From an uncultured Clostridia bacterium (GTDB lineage Bacteria; Bacillota; Clostridia; Christensenellales; Borkfalkiaceae): a stretch of DNA of 64,000 bases. This document shows positions 56,844 through 64,000 of this stretch, one piece after another; within the stretch, counting starts at the first letter, position 1; each line of letters begins with the position of its first letter. Under the pieces are notes generated by a model. That model saw only the letters and a program-made list of their open reading frames with translations, ran no database searches and was not told the origin of the DNA. The DNA lies in the NCBI GenBank assembly GCA_944354535.1, contig CALVPY010000003.1, positions 1 through 64,000 of the forward strand, in the 5' to 3' direction. The translations under genes and the position numbers were made by a program.

Positions 56844-57281
56844 TTAACATTCAAAAATAATCGTTACGGGTCCGTCGTTGTGTTGGGATATCTGCATATC
56901 CGCGCCGAAGACGCCCGTTTGGACGGGAACGCCCAGGGAGCGGAGATAAGAAACGGCGTGCTCATACAAAGCGTCGGCGCGTTCGGGGCGCTCCGCCTCG
57001 GAAAAAGAGGGGCGGTTGCCCTTTCTTGCGTCGCCGTAGAGGGTGAACTGCGAAACGAGCAGCACCTCTCCCTCAACATCGCGGACGGAGAGATTCATCT
57101 TGCCCGCTTCGTCTTCGAAGACGCGTAAAAGAGCAACTTTTTCCATCGCCTTTTCCGCCTGTTTTTCGTTATCGCCCGCTTTTACCCCGAGATAGACGAC
57201 GAGCCCGCGCCCGATCCCGGACACGAGCTCACCGCTCACACACAGGGCCGCGGAGGCGACGCGCTGTGCCACAAATTTCAT
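56844..57281 (-). CDS. dtd: D-aminoacyl-tRNA deacylase
   Basis: Removes D-amino acids mis-attached to tRNA. The 145-residue protein has the catalytic SQFTLYGD and the C-terminal NDGPVTI motif; the cis Gly-Pro in it enforces chiral proofreading in DTD. It is 2 bases downstream of efp, part of pepP-efp-dtd. Confidence 0.96.
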   Translation of the reverse strand: MKFVAQRVASAALCVSGELVSGIGRGLVVYLGVKAGDNEKQAEKAMEKVALLRVFEDEAGKMNLSVRDVEGEVLLVSQFTLYGDARKGNRPSFSEAERPERADALYEHAVSYLRSLGVPVQTGVFGADMQISQHNDGPVTIIFEC

Positions 57282-57283
57282 CC

Positions 57284-57847
57284 TTAGACTCTGCCCATGT
57301 ACTCGCCCGTGCGGGTGTCGATGCGGATGGTATCGCCCTCGTTGACGAACATGGGGACCTGGAAGGTCGCGCCCGTTTCGACTTTGGCAGCCTTGGTGAC
57401 GTTGGTCGCCGTGTTGCCGCGCACGCCGGGCTCTGCTTCGATGACTTTGAGTTCGACGAAGTTTTCGGGCTCGACGGAGAATGCGCTGCCGTAGAGGAAT
57501 TTGACGGTGACGGTGTCGTTCTCGCGGATGTAGCGGAGCGCGTCCTCGACCTGGGAGAAGTTGAGAGGGGTCATGTTGAACTCATCGTCCATGAAGTAGT
57601 AGAACTCGCCGTCCGTGTAGGAATAGGTCATCTTCTTGGTCTCGACCTGCGCCGTCTCGAGCTTTGCGGTGGGGTTGAAGGTCTCGTCGGAGAGCACCTG
57701 CCCCGTCACCACGTTTTTGAGCGTGCAGCGGACGAACGCCGCGCCCTTGCCGGGCTTGACGTGCTGGAATTCCGTCACGGTGTAAACGCCGCTCTTGTAT
57801 TCGAAGGTAACGCCCTTTCTGATGTCGCCTGCCATGATCTGTGCCAT
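57284..57847 (-). CDS. efp: elongation factor P
   Basis: Rescues ribosomes stalled at polyproline. The 187 residues form the three-domain L-shaped fold. The modified position is Lys34 in PGKGAAFVR (32-40); no EpmA/EarP/YmfI-type modification gene is visible nearby. It follows the peptidase gene by 36 bases. Confidence 0.97.
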   Translation of the reverse strand: MAQIMAGDIRKGVTFEYKSGVYTVTEFQHVKPGKGAAFVRCTLKNVVTGQVLSDETFNPTAKLETAQVETKKMTYSYTDGEFYYFMDDEFNMTPLNFSQVEDALRYIRENDTVTVKFLYGSAFSVEPENFVELKVIEAEPGVRGNTATNVTKAAKVETGATFQVPMFVNEGDTIRIDTRTGEYMGRV

Positions 57848-57883
57848 AATTCGTTCTCCTTGTTTTATCTAAAATTTATGCTC

Positions 57884-58939
57884 TTACAGAATGAGGAGAT
57901 CTCTCTCCGTCTTGCCCATGAAGGAATGCACCCTGCCCTCTTTGAGGCACACCGTATCTTCGATGCGGATGCCGAACGCGCCCGCTTCGTAGATGCCGGG
58001 CTCGTCCGAGAACACCATGCCGTCCGAAAGCACCTCTTCGCTTGACGGCGAAAGGCGGGGGAATTCGTGGATGAGGAGCCCCACGCCGTGGCCCAAAGAA
58101 TGGGTGAAGAGTTTATCGAGCCCCGCTTTTCGCAGCGAGCCGCGGGCGATCTCGTCCGCCTCTTTGCCCGTCATGCCCGAAGTGAGCTTCTCTTTGACGA
58201 GCTCGTGCGCTTTCAGAACTTCCGCGTAGGCGCGCTTGAAGTCTTCGTGCTTTTTATCGTCGCCGAAGAGGAAGGTGCGCGTGATGTCCGAACAGTACCC
58301 TTCCACCTTGCAGCCGAAGTCGATGAGGATGGGATCGCCGAATTTAAGTTTGGTCTCCCCCGTCTCGTGATGGGGCACGCTCGCGCCCGCCCCGAAGGCG
58401 CAGATCGTCTCAAAAGAAGTGCCGCTCGCGCCGAATTTTCTCATGTTGTATTCAAGCAGCGCCGCGACTTCCGATTCCGTCATGCCCTCTTTGATGTCGG
58501 GCAGCGTCGCAAGGAAGCCGTCCTCTGCGATCGTGCACGCCCTTTGGATGAGGGAGAGCTCTCGTTCCGTCTTGAAGAGCATCGCGTCCTTCAAGGCGGG
58601 CATGCAGTCCACAAGGGCAAAGCCCTTCTTTTTCAGCTCTTCCGCACGCGTCAAATCGGTGTAAGGATAGGGGACGCCAAGCGTCTTGTAGGCGCTCAGA
58701 AGCTCCATTGCTTCCTTATAGGAGCCCTCGACGACCTCGATGCAGCTCGTTTTCAATGCCTTTTCCGCCGCCTCGAAGTAGCGGAGATCGGCGACGTAGC
58801 GGCAATGCTCCCCGTCGAGGATGACAAAGCCGTCCGTCGAATAAAATCCCGTGAGGTATCTGCGCAGGAAATCTGCCTCGACAAAGAGCGCGTCCGCGCC
58901 CGATGCCTCAAAAATACGCCTGAGTTTTTCTTCCAACAT
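57884..58939 (-). CDS. M24 family Xaa-Pro aminopeptidase
   Basis: A 351-residue metallopeptidase of the PepP/PepQ type: a creatinase-like N-terminal domain (1-120) and a pita-bread catalytic domain with all five metal ligands, the two Asp in ILIDFGC and SDITRTF, His in SLGHGVGL, and the two Glu in DEPGIY and RIEDTV. It lies upstream of efp, as in many Clostridia. The ATG at 58939 has no ribosome site; the promoter at 58946-58974 places the transcript start at the ATG itself, so the mRNA is predicted to be leaderless. Confidence 0.92.
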   Translation of the reverse strand: MLEEKLRRIFEASGADALFVEADFLRRYLTGFYSTDGFVILDGEHCRYVADLRYFEAAEKALKTSCIEVVEGSYKEAMELLSAYKTLGVPYPYTDLTRAEELKKKGFALVDCMPALKDAMLFKTERELSLIQRACTIAEDGFLATLPDIKEGMTESEVAALLEYNMRKFGASGTSFETICAFGAGASVPHHETGETKLKFGDPILIDFGCKVEGYCSDITRTFLFGDDKKHEDFKRAYAEVLKAHELVKEKLTSGMTGKEADEIARGSLRKAGLDKLFTHSLGHGVGLLIHEFPRLSPSSEEVLSDGMVFSDEPGIYEAGAFGIRIEDTVCLKEGRVHSFMGKTERDLLIL

Positions 58940-58945
58940 AGCTTT

Positions 58946-58974
58946 ATTATAACAAAGCGGTGAGGCAAAGTCAA
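58946..58974 (-). promoter_or_regulatory. promoter with predicted leaderless start
   Basis: Minus strand TTGACT (58974-58969), 17 bases, TATAAT (58951-58946), then six bases AAAGCT and the ATG. Initiation 7 bases past the -10 falls on the A of the start codon. Confidence 0.8.
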
Positions 58975-59099
58975 TGCTTTTTGAGATTTTCTTGCCCTTT
59001 CCGCCGCGATTTGCGCTGAAAACGCGCCCGAATTGCGCCCCGCCGCAGAAAGACCGCCCGCTTGGGAAGCGCCGCAAAAGTCAGTTCCTTGCCGAAAAG

Positions 59100-59954
59100 T
59101 CAGTTCCCCGCCGCGGTAAGATAGACGCGCTTCATCTCGGCGGCGTCCTCCGCCTGCGTGCCGTCCGACTCGCTGACGATATACGGCTCGAGCTTCAGAT
59201 CGCAAAGGACGCGGGCGAGCGGCTCGAATTCGGGGCCGTACACCTTGTCTTCGAAGGTGAGGTGTTTGATCTCCCCCTTCGCCCCGTACATGATCTTGGA
59301 AAAATGCACATGGAAGTGCTTCATGCGCTCGTAGCCCAGAACGTCTAAAAAGCCTTCGAGGAGACGGCGGTAGTCCTCTGCCGTTCTGAGGCTCCCCTGC
59401 GTGCGGGCGTTGACGTGCCCGAAGTCGATGCAGGGCGTAAAGACGGGGTCGATGGCAGAAAACGCCGCGATCTCCTCGGGCGTGCCGATCTGCGCGAGCT
59501 TGCCCATCGTCTCGGGGCAGAACATCATGTCCTGCATCCCGTTGAGATAGATGTAGTCGCGCAGCACTTTCAGCCTGTCGACGCAGCGCATGACGGCGAC
59601 GGAGCGCTCGTCTTTGCCTTGTGCCGCGGGGTGGAAGACGACGCGCTTTCCCCCCATCAGCCGCAGCATCTTTGCGCTGTCGAGGACGTAGCCGAAGGAC
59701 TTCTGCGCCATCTCGTCGTCGGGGTTCGCAAAGTTGATGAAGTAGGGCGCATGGACGGAGAGCTCGACGCCCTCCTTTTTGAAGGCGCTGCCGATGGAGC
59801 GCGCCTTCTCCGCGCCCATGCGCACGCCGCGGCCGAAGGAATATTCGAAGCAGTCGAGGCCGCGCTCTTTGCAGTAGTGCGCCGCCTCTTCGGTGTGCTC
59901 GTAGCCTTCCTGAAAAAAACTTTCGGAATTGCCGCTCGGGCCGAATTTGATCAT
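59100..59954 (-). CDS. endonuclease IV-like TIM-barrel protein
   Basis: A 284-residue AP-endonuclease 2 superfamily protein. The zinc-ligand strands are recognisable as VHAPYFINFANPD, VVFHPAA, FCPETMGK, CIDFGHVNAR and HFHVHFSK, so the trinuclear site may be intact, as in Nfo. Similar TIM barrels include sugar isomerases, but the order of metal motifs favours the endonuclease IV branch. It follows ribF by one base, at the end of the infB operon. Confidence 0.8.
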   Translation of the reverse strand: MIKFGPSGNSESFFQEGYEHTEEAAHYCKERGLDCFEYSFGRGVRMGAEKARSIGSAFKKEGVELSVHAPYFINFANPDDEMAQKSFGYVLDSAKMLRLMGGKRVVFHPAAQGKDERSVAVMRCVDRLKVLRDYIYLNGMQDMMFCPETMGKLAQIGTPEEIAAFSAIDPVFTPCIDFGHVNARTQGSLRTAEDYRRLLEGFLDVLGYERMKHFHVHFSKIMYGAKGEIKHLTFEDKVYGPEFEPLARVLCDLKLEPYIVSESDGTQAEDAAEMKRVYLTAAGN

Positions 59955-59955
59955 A

Positions 59956-60834
59956 TCATTTCTCCTCTTTCGCGCCGGCGAGCTCCAAAGCCGCCGTGCG
60001 GTCGGCTTCGAGCTGCGTTTCGAGCGCCTCTTTGCTTTGGAATTTTCGGACGGGGCGCAGAAATCTGACGGGGAAGAGCGTCACTTCCTCGCCGTAGAGA
60101 TCGCCATGAAAGCCCACAAGGTGCGCCTCCGTCTTGCGCGCTTCCACCCCGAAGGTGGGGCAGGGCCCGAAGTTGACGATAGCGGGATACTCCGCCCCGT
60201 TTTCAAGCCGCGCCCGCGCCGCGTACACGCCCTCTTTCAGGGGGAATTTGCCCGAAGGAAGGCGGAGATTGGCGGTCGGGAAGCCGTAGGTGCGCCCCAC
60301 CGCCCTGCCGTGTTCCGCTACGCCCCGCACGAAATAGGGGGTGCATAAAAGCGCGTTGACCTTCCCGATCTCCCCCTCTGAAAGGAGCTGTTTGATGCGC
60401 GTCACCGCGATCTTCTCCCCGCCGAGAGCGGCAAGGGGCAGCACGGTGACGGGGCAGGGCGCTCTTTCTTTCAAAAGCTCGGGCGTGCCCGCAGCATCCT
60501 TCCCGAAGCGGAAGTCCTCGCCGCAGAACACCGCCTTTGCGGGGATGCGGGAAAAGAGATCGCTTAAAAAATCTTTGGCGGGCGTTTCGCGGAACGCGCC
60601 GTCGAGGATATGCTCGTCGGCAAAAGAAAATCCGAGGGCGCGGAAGATCGATTCGCGCTCGGGCAGGGGGAACAGTTCGCCCCCCTTGCCGCCCGAAAGC
60701 GCCGTGAGCCCCACGGGAAGAGCGGTCTTCTTCGCGGCGGAAAGCAGGCTCCCGTGCCCTTGATGGAAGCCGTCGAACCCGCCTAAGAGCAGGGCGCAGG
60801 CACCCTTCGCCCCTTCGTCAAAGTATTTCAGCAT
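59956..60834 (-). CDS. ribF: bifunctional riboflavin kinase/FAD synthetase
   Basis: Makes FMN and FAD. The 292 residues contain an N-terminal nucleotidyltransferase domain with GGFDGFHQGH (about 18-27) and a C-terminal kinase domain with GRTYGFPTANL and VNFGPCPTF. It overlaps truB by seven bases, the conserved truB-ribF order. Confidence 0.95.
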   Translation of the reverse strand: MLKYFDEGAKGACALLLGGFDGFHQGHGSLLSAAKKTALPVGLTALSGGKGGELFPLPERESIFRALGFSFADEHILDGAFRETPAKDFLSDLFSRIPAKAVFCGEDFRFGKDAAGTPELLKERAPCPVTVLPLAALGGEKIAVTRIKQLLSEGEIGKVNALLCTPYFVRGVAEHGRAVGRTYGFPTANLRLPSGKFPLKEGVYAARARLENGAEYPAIVNFGPCPTFGVEARKTEAHLVGFHGDLYGEEVTLFPVRFLRPVRKFQSKEALETQLEADRTAALELAGAKEEK

Positions 60835-61661
60835 AATTTCTTTTCGGGGCGGAGCTCCCCGCCCTCCACGCGGCCGAGCCCGTAAAAGCCCTCCGCCGAG
60901 TAAATTTTATACAGCCCGTCCCCACGCGCGCAAGGGAGCCGCACGCCCTGAAAGTAGCGCCCATCCTCCACCGTCATAGACGGGAAGGGCAGCACGCTGT
61001 CCGTCGGGATGAGGTGCTTAGCGACATTTTCGGGCGTGAGATCGGAAAGGCGCACCGCCGTTTCCAAAGAAAAGGGGCCGCTTCTCTCGCGCAGGAGCCC
61101 GCTCATGTACGCCCCCGTGCCGAGCTTTTGTGCAAGGTCACGGGCGAGCGCGCGGATGTAAGTGCCGCCGCCGCAGGTGATGCGGAAGGAAAATTCGTCC
61201 GCCCCCGTCTGCTCTAAAAGTTCGATGCCCTCGATGCGCACGCGCTTGGGAGAAAGGGTCACTTCTTTCCCCGCCCGCGCGAGCTCGTAGCTGCGTTTTC
61301 CGCCCACGCTCTTGGCGCTGAAAATAGGCGGGAGCTGATCGATCTCCCCCACAAAGCAGGGCAGCACGCTTTCGATCTCCGCCGCCGAAGGCACCCTTCC
61401 CGCGGGCCGCACGGCGCCCTCGCCGTCCAGCGTATCCGTCGTCACGCCGAAGCGGAAGTGCGCGAGATAGATCTTCGTCTTATCGAGGAAGAAGTCAAAC
61501 AGCCGCGCTGCATTGCCGACGCCGACGGGCAGCACGCCCGAGGCGAGCGGGTCTAAGGTGCCCATATGCCCCGAAGGGGTGTGCGTGAGCTTTTTCACGC
61601 GCGAAACGGCGAAGGTCGAGGTATCCCCCGCCTCTTTGTAGATATTCAGAAAGCCCGTCAT
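60828..61661 (-). CDS. truB: tRNA pseudouridine-55 synthase
   Basis: Forms pseudouridine 55 in the T-loop of tRNA. The 277-residue protein has the catalytic GTLDPLASGVLP (Asp37), SAKSVGGKRSYELAR, and a short C-terminal PUA-like end. It overlaps the nrnA stop by four bases. Confidence 0.96.
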   Translation of the reverse strand: MTGFLNIYKEAGDTSTFAVSRVKKLTHTPSGHMGTLDPLASGVLPVGVGNAARLFDFFLDKTKIYLAHFRFGVTTDTLDGEGAVRPAGRVPSAAEIESVLPCFVGEIDQLPPIFSAKSVGGKRSYELARAGKEVTLSPKRVRIEGIELLEQTGADEFSFRITCGGGTYIRALARDLAQKLGTGAYMSGLLRERSGPFSLETAVRLSDLTPENVAKHLIPTDSVLPFPSMTVEDGRYFQGVRLPCARGDGLYKIYSAEGFYGLGRVEGGELRPEKKLC

Positions 61662-62629
61662 GCGTCCCCCATGTGGCTGTAAACGGCATAGCGAAGGCGG
61701 TCGACGACCTCTTCGAGATCGCCGAACACCATGCAGCCCGAAGCGAGGATATGCCCGCCGCCGCCGAAGAGCGCAGCCACTTCGTTGACGTTGACCTTGC
61801 CCTTGGAGCGGAAGGAAGCTTTATACTGCCCCTTCTTGACCTCCATCAGGCAGATGCTCACCTCGACGGAGTCGACGGTGAGGGCGTAATCGACGATGCC
61901 CTCGGTATCCGCCTGCGAGAGCCCGCCCCTTGAAAGCGCTTCCATCGAGACGACGGCGACGGCAAGCTTATCGTCCAAAAGATAGCGCAGGCGGGAAAGG
62001 ACGCCGAGATAGAGCTCGGAGCGCGCCTTGCTCTGGCGGCGGAAGAGCTCGTTGGTGATACGATCGACCTTCGCTCCGCCGTCTGCGGCTTGGGCTGCCG
62101 CGCGGAAGGTGTCGCCGTTGACGTCCGAATGCGAGAAGCTGCCCGAATCGGTGATGATGCCCGTCATGAGGGCGGAAGAGATGACTTCGTCCTTCGGCAC
62201 GCCGAGTTCTTCGATGAGCTCGGCGATGTTCTCGCAGTTGCTCGAACGGCAGCGCACGAAATTATATTTACAGTAGCGCGTGTTGGAGATATGGTGGTCG
62301 ATGTTCACCGTCACCTTGCCCTTGCCCGCGCCCTTCAAAAACAGCTTGCTAAGTTCGCCGAGGCGGCGCTCGTCGCTCGAATCGACGCAGATGTACCCCT
62401 CCGCATCCAACGTGGGGCGCGTTAAAAACTTTTCCGCGCCCGCAAGGAAGCGGAACTTTTGCGGGATCTCCCCCTCGTTCACGAGCTGATTGGGAATATT
62501 AAGAAGATCGAGCGCGCGCGAAAGGGCGATGCCCGAACCCACGGCGTCGCCGTCGGGACGCATATGCGTGAAGATGACCGCGCTCTTCAAGGAGCTGAGA
62601 ACGGCTGCGATCTCGGAGATGGTATTCAT
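61658..62629 (-). CDS. nrnA: DHH-family oligoribonuclease/pAp phosphatase
   Basis: Degrades nanoRNAs and dephosphorylates pAp. The 323 residues contain the DHH domain (THMRPDGDA 21-29, CVDSSD, NIDHHIS) and a DHHA1 substrate domain ending in FGGGGHILASG. It is 60 bases downstream of rbfA, in the usual infB-rbfA-nrnA-truB order. Confidence 0.95.
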   Translation of the reverse strand: MNTISEIAAVLSSLKSAVIFTHMRPDGDAVGSGIALSRALDLLNIPNQLVNEGEIPQKFRFLAGAEKFLTRPTLDAEGYICVDSSDERRLGELSKLFLKGAGKGKVTVNIDHHISNTRYCKYNFVRCRSSNCENIAELIEELGVPKDEVISSALMTGIITDSGSFSHSDVNGDTFRAAAQAADGGAKVDRITNELFRRQSKARSELYLGVLSRLRYLLDDKLAVAVVSMEALSRGGLSQADTEGIVDYALTVDSVEVSICLMEVKKGQYKASFRSKGKVNVNEVAALFGGGGHILASGCMVFGDLEEVVDRLRYAVYSHMGDA

Positions 62630-62689
62630 GTGGCCTCCTGAAAAAGCGCCGAGGGGACGCCGAAAGCGCGCCCCCTCGGACGAGAAGTT

Positions 62690-63046
62690 TTATTTTTGAT
62701 TGAGCTCATCCAAGAGCTTATCCATATGAGCGCCGTACGCCATGCTCCCGTCCTCAATGATGGTAAGCTCGGGCACGGTGCGCATACGCATGATGTGCGC
62801 GAGCTCACGGCGCAGGAAGCCCGCATTGGCGCGGAGGATGGAAAACGCCTGCTTCTTGTCCTCCTCGTTCTTTGCGAGCACGCTCACATAAATTTTCGCC
62901 GTCTTGAGGTCGGGCGCGACGTCTGCACCCGTCACCGAGATGAGCCCGCGGAGCTCCGGCTCCTTATCTTTGAGCGGGCCCTGAATGAGCGCGGAAAGCT
63001 CCTTCTGCATCTCGCTGTTCACCCTCTGAGAACGCTGTCCTTTCAT
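62690..63046 (-). CDS. rbfA: ribosome-binding factor A
   Basis: 30S maturation factor with a KH-like fold. The 118-residue protein has the family features SEMQKELS, ISVTGADVAPDLKTAKIYVS (about 41-60) and the C-terminal RTVPELTI. It overlaps the infB stop by four bases. Confidence 0.96.
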   Translation of the reverse strand: MKGQRSQRVNSEMQKELSALIQGPLKDKEPELRGLISVTGADVAPDLKTAKIYVSVLAKNEEDKKQAFSILRANAGFLRRELAHIMRMRTVPELTIIEDGSMAYGAHMDKLLDELNQK

Positions 63047-64000
63047 ACCGGCTTAATCTCCTCGATGAGATAGCATTCGATGAAGTCGCCCACGCGGATC
63101 TCGTTGAAGCCCTCGATCGCGCAGCCGCACTCGAAGCCGCCCGAAACTTCCTTGGCGTCGTCCTTGAAGCGCTTGAGCTGCTTGACGTTGCCTTCGACGA
63201 TCATCACGTTGTCGCGGTAGATGCGCAGCTTCCCGCCGCGGACGAGCTTGCCTTCGGTCACATAGCAGCCCGCGACCGTGCCGACGCCCGTGATGTTGAA
63301 GGTCTGACGAACTTCCGCCTTGCCCATGTAAATTTCCTGATACTTGGGCGAGAGCATGCCTTTGAGCGCCGCTTCCATGTCGTCGAGGAGCTCGTAGATG
63401 ATGCGGTACATCCTCACATCCACCTTGCTGTGCTCGGCGAGCTGTTTTGCCTTGGTGTCGGGGCGGACGTTGAAGCCGATGATGACGGCGTTCGCAGAAG
63501 AAGCGAGCATGACGTCGCTCTCCGTGATGGCGCCCGCGGCGGCGTGGATGACGCGCACGCGCACTTCCTCGTTCTCGAGCTTTTCGAGCGCGCCCTTGAC
63601 GGCTTCGACCGAGCCCTGCACGTCCGCCTTGACGATGAGCTTGAGCTCCTTCATCTTGCCTTCGGCGACCTGGGCAAACACGTCGTCGAGCGTCACCTTC
63701 TGCGTCTCCTTGATCATGGATTCGCGCTGCTTGTTCTTGCGCTCTTCCTGCACCTGCTTCATGAGCGCCTGGTCGACGGCGAAGATGGTATCGCCCGCGT
63801 TGGGGACGTCTTCGAGGCCGAGGACGGAGACGGCGGTCGAAGGGCCTGCCTCTTTGACCGTCCTGCCCTTATCGTCGATCATGGCACGGACGCGGCCCAT
63901 CGTGGTGCCAGAAATAAGGTTGTCGCCCGTGTGCAGCGTACCGTTCTGCACGAGCACGCTCGCCATAGGCCCCTTGCCCTTATCGAGCTTGGCTTCGATG
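63043..64000 (-). CDS. infB: translation initiation factor IF-2, C-terminal part
   Basis: Partial: the gene enters from the right edge, so the N-terminal region and G domain are outside the window. About 319 codons are visible, starting within IEAKLDKGKGPMASVLVQNG (domain II), followed by the long helix-linker and the C-terminal fMet-tRNA-binding domain with GFECGCAIEGFNEIRVGD. The apparent internal Met start at 63966 is not the real start. Confidence 0.96.
   Translation of the reverse strand, partial: IEAKLDKGKGPMASVLVQNGTLHTGDNLISGTTMGRVRAMIDDKGRTVKEAGPSTAVSVLGLEDVPNAGDTIFAVDQALMKQVQEERKNKQRESMIKETQKVTLDDVFAQVAEGKMKELKLIVKADVQGSVEAVKGALEKLENEEVRVRVIHAAAGAITESDVMLASSANAVIIGFNVRPDTKAKQLAEHSKVDVRMYRIIYELLDDMEAALKGMLSPKYQEIYMGKAEVRQTFNITGVGTVAGCYVTEGKLVRGGKLRIYRDNVMIVEGNVKQLKRFKDDAKEVSGGFECGCAIEGFNEIRVGDFIECYLIEEIKPV

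Noticed and set aside
63043..63966. Complete 307-residue protein starting at an internal Met
   Set aside because: The frame continues upstream with IF-2 domain II sequence to the window edge; it is the 3' part of infB.

Overview
The window looks like the chromosome of a GC-rich member of the Bacillota, class Clostridia, probably a gut lineage. This is inferred from gene order (infB-rbfA-nrnA-truB-ribF, dgt-dnaG-rpoD-trmK, pepP-efp-dtd, an rpsL-rpsG-fusA-tuf str operon), from sporulation-type genes (YunB, YlbJ), from AGGAGG-type ribosome sites, from several near-consensus TTGACA/TATAAT promoters and from strongly GC-ending codons. No rRNA, tRNA, integrase, transposase or CRISPR array was seen. 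Assigning a genus is not possible from the sequence alone.

Layout: 0-3.5 kb holds a 29-bp tandem repeat, a ferritin-like protein, and mtnN-luxS-ung, which covers S-adenosylhomocysteine detoxification, AI-2 precursor formation and uracil repair. 4.3-9.1 kb is the str operon on the minus strand. It is divergent from a glycolytic operon pgk-tpiA-gpmI (9.1-13 kb). 13-25.5 kb carries a topoisomerase IV-like pair, a HAD phosphatase, a HelD-type helicase, ilvE, a YigZ protein and tyrS with a regulated-looking leader. 25.6-28.9 kb is a regulatory/accessory patch: a WYL regulator, then two tandem copies of a divergent module made of a double-XRE repressor and a 61-residue protein. 28.9-35.3 kb holds a MurG-type transferase, YunB, a Nudix hydrolase, a cysteine amidase, RarA, a patatin and YlbJ. 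35.2-40.4 kb is one minus-strand run alr-fthC-membrane protein-rsmD-coaD-DAHP synthase-pheA. 40.9-47 kb is the macromolecular synthesis operon dgt-dnaG-rpoD-trmK-nif3-zinc ribbon. 47.3-53.9 kb is a long operon patatin-ComEC-like hydrolase-aroC-aroB-aroE-aroQ-aroK-SDR that supplies chorismate; pheA and DAHP synthase lie in the neighbouring run. 54-64 kb holds a membrane protein, a Cof phosphatase, a PhnP-like hydrolase, pepP-efp-dtd, and the infB-to-ribF translation operon followed by an endonuclease IV-like gene. The 5' end of infB runs off the window.

The two most unusual things are not single genes. First, the spacers between 3.4 and 27.1 kb are built from modular hairpin repeats. Four copies of a multi-stem element keep the same loops and flanks while their stem sequences change on both arms together. 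Second, the duplicated double-XRE/61-aa module has dyads placed identically relative to its promoter in both copies, but with unrelated dyad sequences; the small proteins are almost identical and the repressors have diverged. Other points are a predicted leaderless peptidase mRNA, a terminator plus Tyr-containing mini-ORF in front of tyrS, paired TTTCGA dyads before luxS, and an iterated ATAGTAYT array upstream of the dgt-dnaG-rpoD operon.
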